64,000 nt of DNA from Ferribacterium limneticum (lineage in GTDB: Bacteria; Pseudomonadota; Gammaproteobacteria; Burkholderiales; Rhodocyclaceae). The position numbers were made by a program, and so were the translations under genes. The DNA lies in NCBI RefSeq assembly GCF_020510565.1, contig NZ_CP075189.1, positions 1,968,501 to 2,032,500 on the forward strand, given 5' to 3'. A model generated the notes under the pieces. That model was not told the DNA's origin and ran no database searches. It saw only the letters and a list, made by a program, of their open reading frames with translations. Shown here in pieces: positions 7,708-16,532 of the stretch; positions within the stretch are counted from its first letter, which is position 1, and every line of letters begins with the position of its first letter.

Positions 7708-9408
7708 ATGATCAGCTTTAATCGCCACCTCTGGCTGCGCTTTCACAAAATTGCCGCGCCTTATTGGTTTGGCGAGGAAAAGTGGCAAGCCAGACGCCTG
7801 CTCGTCCTGCTGATTTTGTTGCTGCTCGGGCAGACCGGATTTGCCGTACTGTTCAACGAGCAGACGGGCGAATTCACTTCGGCGCTGGCGGCCAAGGATA
7901 TCGACCGGTTCTGGCTTTCCATTCAGATAAGCCTGGGCATCCTGGTTGTCGGGGTGCCGGTTTTCGGTTTTTATTACTATGTCCGGGACCGCCTCGCACT
8001 GCACTGGCGGCGCTGGCTGACGCGGGATTTTCTCGGCGAATATTTCAGCAATCGGGCTTATTACGAACTGAATGCCAGCGCCGATATCGACAATCCGGAT
8101 CAACGGATTGCCGAGGACATCAACACCTTCACCCAGCGCTCGCTGCAGTTTCTGATGGTTATTTTCGGGGCGCTACTTCAGCTGATTGCTTTCTCCGGCG
8201 TGCTCTGGGCCATCTCGCGAGAGCTGGTTGCCTTTCTGCTCATCTATGCCGCCGCCGGCACGGCAATAACCCTGCTGGTTTTCGGCAAAATCCTGATCGG
8301 GCTGAACTTTTACCAGCTCAAGCGCGAAGCCAATTTCCGCTTCAGTCTGGTCCGCATTCGCGAGAACGCCGAAGCCATTGCCTTCTATCGCGGCGAGGCG
8401 CGAGAGTCATCGCTGGTTGGTGGGTTTTTCAACGACATTTTCGAGAACCTCAGCAAGCTGATCCGGGTACAACTGAAGCTCAACCTGTTTCAGTTCGGTT
8501 ATAGCTTCCTGACAGTTGTGATGCCCAGTGCGATCATTGCCGAGCGGGTCATTTCCGGCGAGCTTGAAGTTGGCCGTGCCGTCCAGGCCGCCGGCGCCTT
8601 CGCCGCCATCCTGAGTGCGCTGACGGTGATCATCGACAACTTCGACAACCTCAGCAAGTTTGCGGCGGGGATCAAGCGTCTCGACACTTTCCGAAATTTT
8701 CTCATCGCCACTGACGGCGCGCCCGTATCGGAAGAACGCGTCATCCGCTTTGCGCCGGGCCCCGATCTGGCCATTGAAAAGCTCACGCTACGGACGCCCA
8801 ACCATGAGCGCATCCTGCTCAAGAATCTGTCGCTGAAAATCAGCCCGGGGCAGGGCGTACTGATCGTTGGCCCGAGCGGCTGCGGCAAGAGTTCGCTGCT
8901 GCGCGCCATCGCCGGACTGTGGCACTCGGGAAACGGCCGCATCATCGGGCCGGATAGCACGGAAATGCTGTTTCTGCCGCAACGGCCCTACATGGTGCAG
9001 GGAACCTTGCGCAACCAGCTGCTTTACCCGAACGTCGAGAAAGGCCTGACCGATGCCGAGTTGCTGGAGGTACTGAAGCAGGTGAACCTGCCGGACATCG
9101 CCGCCCATTTTGATGGTCTGGATGCCGAACTGGATTGGGGCAAGGTCCTGTCGGTCGGCGAACAGCAACGCGTGGCCTTCGCCCGCGTTCTGCTGATCGG
9201 GCCGCGCTACGCCATCCTCGATGAAGCGACCAGCGCCCTCGATATTGCCAACGAAGAAAGCCTGTATCGACTGTTGGCGGCGACCAGTACAACGTTGGTC
9301 AGCGTCGGCCATCGGCCGTCCATCCTCAAATATCACCAGCAGGTGCTGGAATTGAGTGGCGATGGCGACTGGAAGCTGTATGCGGGCGAGGACTATCGAT
9401 TCGAGTGA
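7708..9408 (+). CDS. ABC transporter, fused permease-ATPase (SbmA/YddA type)
   Basis: 566 residues from ATG 7708; the frame opens at 7666 but has no better start. Residues ~1-330 form a membrane domain of the ABC_membrane_2/SbmA-BacA class with about six hydrophobic segments and the loop ALHWRRWLTRDFLGEYF. Residues ~360-566 are an ATPase: Walker A GPSGCGKSS (~390), signature LSVGEQQRVA (~485) and Walker B AILDEATSALD (~505). Such half-transporters work as homodimers in the inner membrane and are linked to import of peptides or cobalamin-like compounds, or to envelope homeostasis. Substrate here is unknown. Ends just before repeat copy B. Confidence 0.85.
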   Translation: MISFNRHLWLRFHKIAAPYWFGEEKWQARRLLVLLILLLLGQTGFAVLFNEQTGEFTSALAAKDIDRFWLSIQISLGILVVGVPVFGFYYYVRDRLALHWRRWLTRDFLGEYFSNRAYYELNASADIDNPDQRIAEDINTFTQRSLQFLMVIFGALLQLIAFSGVLWAISRELVAFLLIYAAAGTAITLLVFGKILIGLNFYQLKREANFRFSLVRIRENAEAIAFYRGEARESSLVGGFFNDIFENLSKLIRVQLKLNLFQFGYSFLTVVMPSAIIAERVISGELEVGRAVQAAGAFAAILSALTVIIDNFDNLSKFAAGIKRLDTFRNFLIATDGAPVSEERVIRFAPGPDLAIEKLTLRTPNHERILLKNLSLKISPGQGVLIVGPSGCGKSSLLRAIAGLWHSGNGRIIGPDSTEMLFLPQRPYMVQGTLRNQLLYPNVEKGLTDAELLEVLKQVNLPDIAAHFDGLDAELDWGKVLSVGEQQRVAFARVLLIGPRYAILDEATSALDIANEESLYRLLAATSTTLVSVGHRPSILKYHQQVLELSGDGDWKLYAGEDYRFE

Positions 9409-9457
9409 CTTCCCTAGCTGTTCAGGCCTGTGCCGGACGTCAAGGCTCGACCCCGGC

Positions 9458-9518
9458 ATTTCAATTTTGGCTGTTTTTTCCGGTTGACCGTAGCAAGCCC
9501 GGTTGACCGTGGGAAGCC
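9458..9518 (+). repeat. Dispersed CGGTTGACCG element, copy B (double-tailed)
   Basis: ATTTCAATTTTGG, a T-tract, CCGGTTGACCGTAGCAAG, then a second CCGGTTGACCGTGGGA. The same double tail is seen in copy K at 58646. It ends exactly against the stop codon of the convergent gapN-like gene. Confidence 0.8.
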
Positions 9519-11147
9519 TCAAAGAATGAAGTGGGTATTGATGAAATTCGATTTGTTGCCGAGCACGATGGCGTCGAGCAGTTTTTTCGAGGCTTCGGTC
9601 TGCTTGGCGGCGACCATGGTGCGGATCGAGAAGGCGCGCAGTGCGTCGTGCACGGACAGCGTGCCCTCGGCCGAATCCTTGCGCCCGACGAAGGGGAAGA
9701 CGTCGGGGCCGCGCTGGCACTGGCAATTGATATTGACCCGGCACACCTGATTGACCAGGGTATCGACGAGCGAGGCGATCTGCCCCGGGTCGCTGCCGAA
9801 GATGCTGACCTGCTGGCCGTGGTCGGAGGTGATCACGTAGTCGAGCGGCGTCTCGATATCCTCGAAGGTGGCGACCGGGATGATCGGGCCGAACTGCTCC
9901 TCGCGGTAGAGTTTCATGCCTTCCTTGACAGGAAAGAGCACGGCCGGATAGACCAGCGTTTCGACCGTATTGCCGCCGCCGGGATTGATCACCTTGGCGC
10001 CTTTGGCCACGGCATCGGCGATGCACTCGTTCATGTAGGCGACCATTTCCATCTCGGGCAGCGGCGTCAGCATGACGCCCGCCTCCCACGGCATGCCGAT
10101 GGCCAGCTTGCCGACTTCCTCGCAGAAGCGGCGCAGGAATTGTTCAGCAATCGACTGGTGCACCAGGATCATCTTGATTGCCGTGCACCGCTGGCCGTTG
10201 AAGGAGAGCGAGCCGGTGATGCATTCCTTGACCGTCAGCTCGATGTCGGCGTCGGCCATGATGATCGCCGCGTTCTTGGCCCCGAGGCCGAGGATGGCGC
10301 GCAGGCGGTTGGTTTTCGGGTGCGATTTCTTGAGCTGGTCGGCTACTTCGGAGGAGCCGATCAGGGCGAGCACATTGACCTGGCCGGAGCCCATGATGTG
10401 CGGCACAACGACATGGCCCTGGCCGTAAACGATGTTGATGACGCCCGGCGGGAAGGCGCTGCGGAAGGCTTCGAGCATCGGGTAATAGAGCAGCACGCCG
10501 AAGCGCGGCGGCTTGAAGAGCACGACATTGCCCATGATCAGCGCCGGGATCAGCGTGCTGAAGGTCTCGTTCATCGGGTAGTTGTACGGCCCCATGCACA
10601 GCGCGATGCCAACCGGCGAGCGGCGGATCTGGGCGATGGTGCCGTCGACGATCTCGAAGCGCGAATTGCTGTTGTCGAGCCGCTTGAGCTCCTCGACTGT
10701 GGCGCGGATGTAGTCGATGGTGCGGTCGAATTCCTTCTGCGAGTCGGCCAGGCTCTTGCCGATTTCCCACATGATCAGGTTCACGATCTCGCGGCGGCGG
10801 GCGACGATCTGGTTGGTGAAGTTGCCGACGCAGGCGATGCGCTCGGCCACCGACAGGTTCGGCCAGTCGCCGCGGCCATGGTCGTAAGCGGCGACGGCAG
10901 CAGCCAAGGCCGCATCGGCCTCGACGGTGCCGGTGACCGGCACGCTCCCCAGTTCGACATGGCTCAGCGTGCCGTCGGCAGCCACCACGCAGACCGGCGA
11001 ATGCACCGTCCGCGTCTCGCCCTTCCAGATGCGCATTTCGCCATTGATCAGGATGGCGCGCTGGTGGATGGGCGCCAGGATGCGACAGTCGCCAGGGATG
11101 TCGCTTTCGCGCGGGAACAGTGCGGCCAGCTGATCGACGGTTTTCAT
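9519..11147 (-). CDS. Aldehyde dehydrogenase, NADP-dependent GapN-like
   Basis: 542 residues. It matches the longer bacterial non-phosphorylating glyceraldehyde-3-phosphate dehydrogenase type: MGPYNYPMNETFSTLIPALI (substrate/cofactor region, ~res 185), LFKPPRFG and the catalytic Cys in FNGQRCTAIK (~res 320). It would oxidise GAP to 3-phosphoglycerate with NADP+. The segment normally LELGGK, with the general-base Glu, reads LGLGAK here, so that residue seems to be absent or moved. Lies 3 bp behind a small lipoprotein gene, divergent from the phosphoketolase-transaldolase operon, which fits one sugar-phosphate pathway. Confidence 0.82.
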   Translation of the reverse strand: MKTVDQLAALFPRESDIPGDCRILAPIHQRAILINGEMRIWKGETRTVHSPVCVVAADGTLSHVELGSVPVTGTVEADAALAAAVAAYDHGRGDWPNLSVAERIACVGNFTNQIVARRREIVNLIMWEIGKSLADSQKEFDRTIDYIRATVEELKRLDNSNSRFEIVDGTIAQIRRSPVGIALCMGPYNYPMNETFSTLIPALIMGNVVLFKPPRFGVLLYYPMLEAFRSAFPPGVINIVYGQGHVVVPHIMGSGQVNVLALIGSSEVADQLKKSHPKTNRLRAILGLGAKNAAIIMADADIELTVKECITGSLSFNGQRCTAIKMILVHQSIAEQFLRRFCEEVGKLAIGMPWEAGVMLTPLPEMEMVAYMNECIADAVAKGAKVINPGGGNTVETLVYPAVLFPVKEGMKLYREEQFGPIIPVATFEDIETPLDYVITSDHGQQVSIFGSDPGQIASLVDTLVNQVCRVNINCQCQRGPDVFPFVGRKDSAEGTLSVHDALRAFSIRTMVAAKQTEASKKLLDAIVLGNKSNFINTHFIL

Positions 11148-11150
11148 CGG

Positions 11151-11342
11151 CTAGTAACGGTTCGGATTGTTCGGACGCGTGTCATGGCGATCCGGCACGC
11201 CATCGCGGTCACGATCATGGCTGCGATTCGGTTGGCCATCGCGATCCCCGCGGCGTCCGCCATCCCGATAAGCCGGGTCGTAAACCACACAGCCGGATAA
11301 GAGGGTGGCAAGGGCAACTAACACAACGGCAAGTTTTTTCAC
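11151..11342 (-). CDS. Small lipoprotein with Asp/Arg-rich tail
   Basis: 63 residues. Signal with lipobox LSGC (Cys ~18). The mature part carries DRDRDGVPDRHDTRPNNP, which resembles a thrombospondin type 3 calcium-binding repeat, after an Arg/Gly/Asp-rich linker. It lies directly upstream of the GapN-like gene (3 bp apart), so both probably share a promoter in the 11343-11660 region, where palindrome site 2 lies. Confidence 0.7.
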   Translation of the reverse strand: MKKLAVVLVALATLLSGCVVYDPAYRDGGRRGDRDGQPNRSHDRDRDGVPDRHDTRPNNPNRY

Positions 11343-11351
11343 GGGATTACC

Positions 11352-11490
11352 TCACTGGGTTTCGGGTTTGACGGACAGGGTGATCGGAGCGTTCAATAGT
11401 TTTGATACCGCGCCATGTTTGGCAATATCGGCGACGCGTTCCAGATCGACCTGAGTGGCTGCCGCTCCAAGTCCTTTTCTTCGTGAGTCC
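11352..11490 (-). pseudogene. Possible OsmC-like C-terminal remnant
   Basis: On the minus strand this reads a peptide containing VDLERVADIAKHGAVSKLLN then APITLSVKPE and a stop. It resembles the C-terminal helix and strand of OsmC/Ohr peroxiredoxins, but with Ala where the peroxidatic-type Cys would be. Nothing upstream looks like the rest of OsmC, so it is at best a decayed fragment. Could also be a chance frame. Confidence 0.3.
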
Positions 11491-11537
11491 ACGGGTAGCA
11501 GCATGCGCTGATGGTGCGCCGGCGGGGCGACGAATTC

Positions 11538-11553
11538 TGTTCGCCAACGCACA
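11538..11553. promoter_or_regulatory. Imperfect palindrome, site 2 (TGTTCGCCAACGCACA)
   Basis: Match to TGTKCGCCARCGNACR in the 527-bp gap between the divergent lipoprotein-gapN and phosphoketolase-transaldolase units: 196 bp before the lipoprotein start and ~120 bp before the small ORF at 11661. Confidence 0.55.
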
Positions 11554-11660
11554 CAGCCACCATTCCCTTTGTGTATGTTAGCTAGCGCACGGAAATGTTT
11601 GCATCCGGACTGCATAGTCATCGCCACAGCACCGGGTTGTTCTGGTATCGGAGGTCGCAG

Positions 11661-11849
11661 ATGAATGACGAAATGGAATACCCAAAGCGAGAAGACCACA
11701 AAACCGCTCGACACCTCGCCACACAAGCGGGTTGTTGCCATTGGGCGCCGATAGTTCCTCTCGCCGCCGATGTGCCGGATATGTCGGACATGCTGGATGC
11801 CACGGTCAACCCGAAAAATCGGCCAAATTTGAAATCCGGCGACCAATGA
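11661..11849 (+). CDS. Possible small protein upstream of phosphoketolase
   Basis: 62 codons from ATG 11661 with GGAGG 6 bp upstream, a good ribosome binding site. Sequence begins [14 protein letters not shown] and ends inside repeat copy C, which supplies its last ~15 codons. No recognised domain; two adjacent Cys. It ends 21 bp before the phosphoketolase start. It may be a real small or leader gene, but nothing beyond the start signal supports it. Confidence 0.35.
   Translation: MNDEMEYPKREDHKTARHLATQAGCCHWAPIVPLAADVPDMSDMLDATVNPKNRPNLKSGDQ
11799..11835 (-). repeat. Dispersed CGGTTGACCG element, copy C
   Basis: On the minus strand: ATTTCAAATTTGGCCGATTT then TTCGGGTTGACCGTGGC. It sits 35 bp before the phosphoketolase start codon, the opposite orientation to copies A, B, E, J and K. 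Confidence 0.75.
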
Positions 11850-11869
11850 ATTCAATCAAGGGTAACGAA

Positions 11870-14239
11870 ATGCTCACGACCCACCTGCCGCTGGCGGCCG
11901 ACGAACTCGACCAAATGAACGCCTGGTGGCGCGCCGCCAACTACCTGTCGGTCGGCCAGATCTACCTGCTCGACAACCCGCTGCTCAAGACGCCGCTCAC
12001 CTTGGCTCACATCAAGCCGCGCCTGCTCGGTCACTGGGGTACGACGCCGGGTTTGAACTTCATTTACGTGCACATGAACCGGGCGATCCGGCAGCACGAC
12101 CTCGACATGATTTTCATCGCCGGCCCCGGCCACGGTGGCCCGGGCGTTGTGGCGAATACCTGGCTGGAAGGCAGTTACAGCGAGTTTTACCAGGATATTT
12201 CACAGGACGAGGAGGGTATGCGCCGGCTGTTCAAGCAGTTTTCCTTCCCCGGCGGCATTCCCAGCCACGCCTCGCCCGATACGCCGGGATCGATCCACGA
12301 AGGCGGCGAACTGGGCTACGCCCTGTTCCATGCCTACGGTGCCGTGTTCGACAACCCGCACCTGATCACCTGCTGTGTCGTCGGCGACGGCGAGGCGGAA
12401 ACCGGGCCGCTGGCGACCTCGTGGCATTCGAACAAGTTCCTCAATCCGCGCACCGACGGCGCCGTGCTGCCCATCCTCCACCTCAACGGCTACAAGATTG
12501 CCAACCCGACCATCCTGGCCCGGATCAGCCACACCGAGCTGGAATGCCTGTTCGTCGGCTACGGCTACCAGCCGATCTTTGTCGAAGGCGAAGACCCGGA
12601 AACCATGCACCAGTTGATGGCTGCTGCGGTCGACACGGCCATGGCCAGCATTTCCGCCATCCAGCGCAAGGCGCGCGAAGGCGGCGATGAGAGTCGTCCA
12701 CGCTGGCCGATGATCATCCTGCGTTCGCCGAAAGGGTGGACCGGGCCCAAAACGGTCGATGGCAAGCAAAGCGAGGGCTCCTGGCGTTCGCACCAGGTGC
12801 CGTTCAGCGACATGGACAAGCCGGAACACGTCGAATTGCTGGGCGAATGGATGGCGTCCTACAAGCCGGCCGAACTGTTCGACAAGGGGGGCCGCCTGAT
12901 GCCTGAGATTGCCGCGCTGGCCCCGGTCGGCCCACGGCGCATGGGCGCCAACCTGCACGCCAATGGTGGCGCTTTGCTGCGTGACTTGCGTCTGCCGGAT
13001 TATCGCGACTACGCCGTGGCGGTGCCGACGCCAGGTGGTTCGGTGGCCGAGGCGACGCGCGCCATGGGCGTCTTCCTGCGCGACGTGATGCGCCAGAACC
13101 CCGACAATTTCCGCGTCTTCGGGCCGGACGAAACGGCTTCCAACCGTCTCGGTGCGCTGTTTGAGGTCACCAACCGGACCTGGATGGCCGAACATTTCGA
13201 AGGCGACGACCATCTGGCGCCGGACGGCCGGGTCATGGAAGTGCTGTCCGAACACGCCTGCCAGGGCTGGCTCGAAGGCTATCTGCTGACCGGCCGGCAC
13301 GGCCTGTTCTCGTGCTACGAAGCCTTCATCCACATCGTCGATTCGATGTTCAACCAGCACGCCAAGTGGCTCAAGATGTGCGGCGAGATTCCCTGGCGGC
13401 GGCCGATTGCCTCGCTCAACATCCTCCTTACCTCGCACGTCTGGCGCCAGGATCACAACGGCTTTTCGCATCAGGACCCGGGCTTCATCGACCACGTGGT
13501 CAACAAGAAGGCCGACATCATTCGCGTCTATCTGCCGCCCGATGCCAATACGCTGCTCTACGTCACCGACCGCTGCCTGAAGAGCCGCAACCTGGTCAAT
13601 GTCATCGTTGCCGGCAAGCAGCCGGACTGGCAGTGGCTGGACATGGAAGCGGCGATCAACCACGCCAGCGCCGGCATTGGTTTATGGGAATGGGCCTGCA
13701 ACGACCAGCCGGGCGAGCCGGACATCGTGCTCGCTGCTGCCGGCGATGTGCCGACGCTCGAAATGCTCGCCGCCATCGACATCCTGCATAGCCTGACGCC
13801 GACCCTGAAAATCCGCTTCATCAACGTCGTCGACCTGATGACCCTGCAACCGCAGGAAGAGCACCCGCACGGCCTGTCGAGCGACGAATTCGACTCGCTG
13901 TTCACGGCCGACAAGCCGATCATCTTCGCCTACCACGGCTATCCGTGGCTGATCCACCGGCTGACCTACCGCCGCACCAACCACGCCCGCCTGCACGTCC
14001 GCGGCTACAAGGAGGAGGGCACGACGACGACGCCGTTCGACATGGTCGTGCTCAACACCCTCGACCGTTTCCATCTGGTCATGGACGTCGCCACTCGGGT
14101 ACCCAAGCTGCAGGCGCAGGCGCCGCACATCAAGCAAGCCATGCGCGACAAGCTCAACGAGCACGCCCAATACATCCTCGAACACGGCGAAGACATGCCG
14201 GAAATTCTCGATTGGCAGTGGTCGGGAGCAAAGATATGA
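11870..14239 (+). CDS. xfp: Xylulose-5-phosphate/fructose-6-phosphate phosphoketolase
   Basis: 789 residues, the normal length. ATG 11870 is chosen because AAGGG lies 7 bp upstream; an in-frame ATG at 11846 is possible. Thiamine-diphosphate enzyme signatures of the XFP family: [19 protein letters not shown] (~res 84), [21 protein letters not shown] region (~130), [11 protein letters not shown] (~170) with the ThDP/Mg motif, and SHQDPGF (~540). It cleaves Xu5P or F6P with phosphate to acetyl-phosphate plus GAP or erythrose-4-P. The stop overlaps the transaldolase start (ATGA), so the two are translationally coupled. Together they could feed acetyl-phosphate while recycling C4/C7 sugars. Confidence 0.95.
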   Translation: MLTTHLPLAADELDQMNAWWRAANYLSVGQIYLLDNPLLKTPLTLAHIKPRLLGHWGTTPGLNFIYVHMNRAIRQHDLDMIFIAGPGHGGPGVVANTWLEGSYSEFYQDISQDEEGMRRLFKQFSFPGGIPSHASPDTPGSIHEGGELGYALFHAYGAVFDNPHLITCCVVGDGEAETGPLATSWHSNKFLNPRTDGAVLPILHLNGYKIANPTILARISHTELECLFVGYGYQPIFVEGEDPETMHQLMAAAVDTAMASISAIQRKAREGGDESRPRWPMIILRSPKGWTGPKTVDGKQSEGSWRSHQVPFSDMDKPEHVELLGEWMASYKPAELFDKGGRLMPEIAALAPVGPRRMGANLHANGGALLRDLRLPDYRDYAVAVPTPGGSVAEATRAMGVFLRDVMRQNPDNFRVFGPDETASNRLGALFEVTNRTWMAEHFEGDDHLAPDGRVMEVLSEHACQGWLEGYLLTGRHGLFSCYEAFIHIVDSMFNQHAKWLKMCGEIPWRRPIASLNILLTSHVWRQDHNGFSHQDPGFIDHVVNKKADIIRVYLPPDANTLLYVTDRCLKSRNLVNVIVAGKQPDWQWLDMEAAINHASAGIGLWEWACNDQPGEPDIVLAAAGDVPTLEMLAAIDILHSLTPTLKIRFINVVDLMTLQPQEEHPHGLSSDEFDSLFTADKPIIFAYHGYPWLIHRLTYRRTNHARLHVRGYKEEGTTTTPFDMVVLNTLDRFHLVMDVATRVPKLQAQAPHIKQAMRDKLNEHAQYILEHGEDMPEILDWQWSGAKI

Positions 14240-15330
14240 GCAAGAATCCGCTACTGGAACTCAAGGCGATCGGCCAGCATATCTGGCTCGACAACCTGTC
14301 GCGCACACTGCTCCGCGAGGGCGGCCTGCAGCGCCTGATCAACGAGGACGGCATCGATGGCGTTACCTCGAATCCGTCCATTTTCGAGAAAGCCATCGCC
14401 AACGGGACCTATTACCGCGAGGATCTCGAACGCCTGCGTGGTGCCGGGCTCGATGCCGAGGCTTGTTACGAATCGCTGGTCATCGCCGACATCCGCGCCG
14501 CCTGTTCCATCTTGCTGCCGGCTTTCCGGAAGAGCCGTGGCGAGGTTGGTTACGTCAGCCTGGAAGTCTCGCCGGCGCTGGCCAACGATACGGTGGGCAC
14601 CGTTGCCGCGGCGCGCCGTCTGCTACAACAGGTCGGTCTGGACAATGTGCTGATCAAGGTGCCGGCCACGCCTTCCGGAATTGAGGCTTTTTTCCGGTTG
14701 ACCGCAGAAGGCATCTCGGTAAACGTCACCCTGATCTTTTCGCTGGCCCAGTACGATGCTGTGGTCCAGGCCTACCTGCGCGGGGCCATTCGCTGGCTGG
14801 AAAGCGGCGGGCAAGCCCGGCACTTGCGTTCCGTGGCCAGCGTTTTCCTGAGCCGCGTCGATACCGCGGTCGATAAACGTCTCGATGCGCTTGGCACCAT
14901 GCACGCCGCGCGACTCAGCGGACGATCCGGTGTCGCCTTGGCCAAATGCTGCCATGGCCGTTACCGGGAAATCTTTCACGGGCCCGATTTCGCCCTGCTG
15001 CGCCTGGCCGGCATACGGCCGCAGACGCCGCTGTGGGCGAGTACCGGCAGCAAGAATCTGGCGTACAGCGACGTGCTTTATGTCGAACCGTTGATCGGTC
15101 CGGAAAGCATCAACACGCTGCCCGACGCGACGCTGGCCGCTTTCCGGAAACACGGCCAGGTCGCCAACAAATTGACGGAAGGTCTGGACGAAGCGCAGAT
15201 CCACATTCAGGCGCTGATCGAACTGGGCATCGACCTGAACGCTGTCGGAGATAGCCTGCAGCTGGACGGCGTGCGGCTGTTTGCCGAGGCCTACCAGAAA
15301 ATATTGCGCGGTCTGCGGGCAGAAGCCTGA
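14236..15330 (+). CDS. tal: Transaldolase
   Basis: 364 residues, start ATG 14236 overlapping the xfp stop. Shows [20 protein letters not shown] (signature 1, ~res 40-51) and the Schiff-base Lys in [12 protein letters not shown] (~res 140), plus SVNVTLIFS. This is the longer transaldolase type seen in fused tal-pgi and actinobacterial/betaproteobacterial enzymes. It moves a dihydroxyacetone unit between S7P/GAP and E4P/F6P, complementing phosphoketolase. Within it, FFRLTAEG (~res 151-158) is encoded by 17 bp identical to the dispersed element core (copy D) although the protein alignment has no gap there. Confidence 0.92.
   Translation: MSKNPLLELKAIGQHIWLDNLSRTLLREGGLQRLINEDGIDGVTSNPSIFEKAIANGTYYREDLERLRGAGLDAEACYESLVIADIRAACSILLPAFRKSRGEVGYVSLEVSPALANDTVGTVAAARRLLQQVGLDNVLIKVPATPSGIEAFFRLTAEGISVNVTLIFSLAQYDAVVQAYLRGAIRWLESGGQARHLRSVASVFLSRVDTAVDKRLDALGTMHAARLSGRSGVALAKCCHGRYREIFHGPDFALLRLAGIRPQTPLWASTGSKNLAYSDVLYVEPLIGPESINTLPDATLAAFRKHGQVANKLTEGLDEAQIHIQALIELGIDLNAVGDSLQLDGVRLFAEAYQKILRGLRAEA
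14681..14710 (+). repeat. Partial match to dispersed element, copy D (inside tal)
   Basis: TTTTTTCCGGTTGACCG, preceded by GAGGC, lies inside the tal coding sequence. Most of the element core matches; the A-rich half does not. It may be convergence or gene conversion rather than insertion. Confidence 0.4.
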
Positions 15331-15657
15331 CCCGGCTTTTCAGCCCTCCATCAGCTTGATTGCCGTTACGGTAGAGGCGAATTGAAAACCCCGCTGGCGC
15401 TGGTCAGCAGCACAACATTTAGCCACTTTACGGCCGGTTTTCCGGGCGCCGGCGCACGCATTGTGGCAATGCATTTGGTGGCCAGTTTCGGTGTAGCCCA
15501 TGCCCGCCTCGTCTATGTGCGCCAGCGAACGGTATCGAGGCGGCCATGCTCCTAAGCTCAAGTATCGATTCATGGGGCATGCCCGAGAGAGCTGTGCTGT
15601 GCGCCTCGCTGTCGATCGCTTCATTCTCAATCAAATCAATACGGACAGGACAAGATC
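15331..15657. other. Promoter region of SYLF gene
   Basis: 327 bp without a gene. Its only clear signal is palindrome site 3 at 15516-15531, 127 bp before the next start codon. No terminator with a T-run was seen after tal. Confidence 0.5.
15516..15531. promoter_or_regulatory. Imperfect palindrome, site 3 (TGTGCGCCAGCGAACG)
   Basis: Match to TGTKCGCCARCGNACR, 127 bp upstream of the SYLF-domain gene; similar distance to sites 1 and 4 from their + strand genes. Confidence 0.55.
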
Positions 15658-16221
15658 ATGACCACCAGACGCCACCTTTTGAAAAACCTTCTTCTCATCA
15701 CCGCCGCCACATTTTCATTTGGCACAGTGAGCAGCCAGGCAATCGCCGCCAGCGCGGAAGATCTCGACCAGGATGCCGCCCAGGCCCTGCAATCGCTCTA
15801 CAAGACCAACCCGGTCGCCGAAAGCCTTGCCAAGAAAGCCAAGGGCATCCTGGTCTTCCCCAAGATACTCAAAGCCGGCCTGGTCTTTGGCGGTAGCTAC
15901 GGTGAAGGCGTGCTGACCAAGAGCGGTAAGCAGTCCGGCTACTACAACTCCGTGTCGGCCTCCTGGGGCTGGCAAGCCGGTGCTGAATCCTACGGCTACG
16001 TCGTCTTCCTGATGAGCGACAAGGCCGTCAAATACCTCGACAAATCCAAGGGCTGGGAATTCGGTGTTGGCCCCAGCGTGGTCGTCGTCAACGAAGGTGT
16101 CGCCAAGAACCTGTCGACCTCGACACTCAAGGACGACGCCTATGCCTTCATCTTCGACCAGCAGGGCCTGATGGCCAGCCTGAGTATCGAAGGCACCAAG
16201 ATCAGCCGCATCAAGCGCTGA
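15658..16221 (+). CDS. YSC84/SYLF-domain lipid-binding protein
   Basis: 187 residues with a signal peptide (ends AIAA, ~res 31). AKGILVFPKILKAGLVFGGS (~res 60-79) and GEGVL, then the aromatic-rich YYNSVSASWGWQAGAESYGY (~97-116) and AYAFIFDQQGLMA are the hallmarks of the SYLF/YSC84 family, which binds phosphoinositides in eukaryotes and is a periplasmic stress protein in bacteria. Length is typical. Upstream lies palindrome site 3; a hairpin follows and then an lmo0937-like membrane peptide gene. Confidence 0.88.
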   Translation: MTTRRHLLKNLLLITAATFSFGTVSSQAIAASAEDLDQDAAQALQSLYKTNPVAESLAKKAKGILVFPKILKAGLVFGGSYGEGVLTKSGKQSGYYNSVSASWGWQAGAESYGYVVFLMSDKAVKYLDKSKGWEFGVGPSVVVVNEGVAKNLSTSTLKDDAYAFIFDQQGLMASLSIEGTKISRIKR

Positions 16222-16229
16222 GTACATGA

Positions 16230-16250
16230 ACGCCTGCACAACGCAGGCGT
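16230..16250 (+). terminator. Hairpin after SYLF gene
   Basis: ACGCCTGC-ACAAC-GCAGGCGT, a perfect 8-bp stem 8 bp after the stop codon, without a T-run. Confidence 0.5.
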
Positions 16251-16361
16251 AACCAAGAACAGGGCAGGCGAGTGCTTGCCCGCTCCCGGAGTCTGAAGAG
16301 AGCAAGCGGCAATTTGCCCAAGTCTTGCGCTATCGAAACCAGTCACAAAAGGAGAAATACC

Positions 16362-16511
16362 ATGCTCTATACGATCGCCGTTGTCCTGATCATCCTGTGG
16401 CTGTTCGGGCTACTCTCCGCCTACACCGCCGGCGGACTCATCCACATTCTGCTGGTCATCGCCATCGTCGCCATCCTGCTTCGCGTAATCCGGGGCGGCA
16501 GGGTTCTTTAG
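16362..16511 (+). CDS. Lmo0937-like small membrane protein
   Basis: 49 residues from ATG 16362 with AAAGGAG 8 bp upstream. Two hydrophobic helices, LYTIAVVLIILWLFGLL and IHILLVIAIVAILLRVI, joined by SAYTAGGL: the pattern of the lmo0937 family of tiny membrane proteins common near stress genes. Role unknown. Confidence 0.82.
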   Translation: MLYTIAVVLIILWLFGLLSAYTAGGLIHILLVIAIVAILLRVIRGGRVL

Positions 16512-16532
16512 GTAATTTTTCGCCGATGTCGA

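Noticed and set aside
9531..11300. 589-codon open frame antisense to the GapN-like gene
   Set aside because: It is the GC-rich complement of a well supported enzyme; its composition (His, Asp, Arg-rich with no domain) is typical of a shadow frame.
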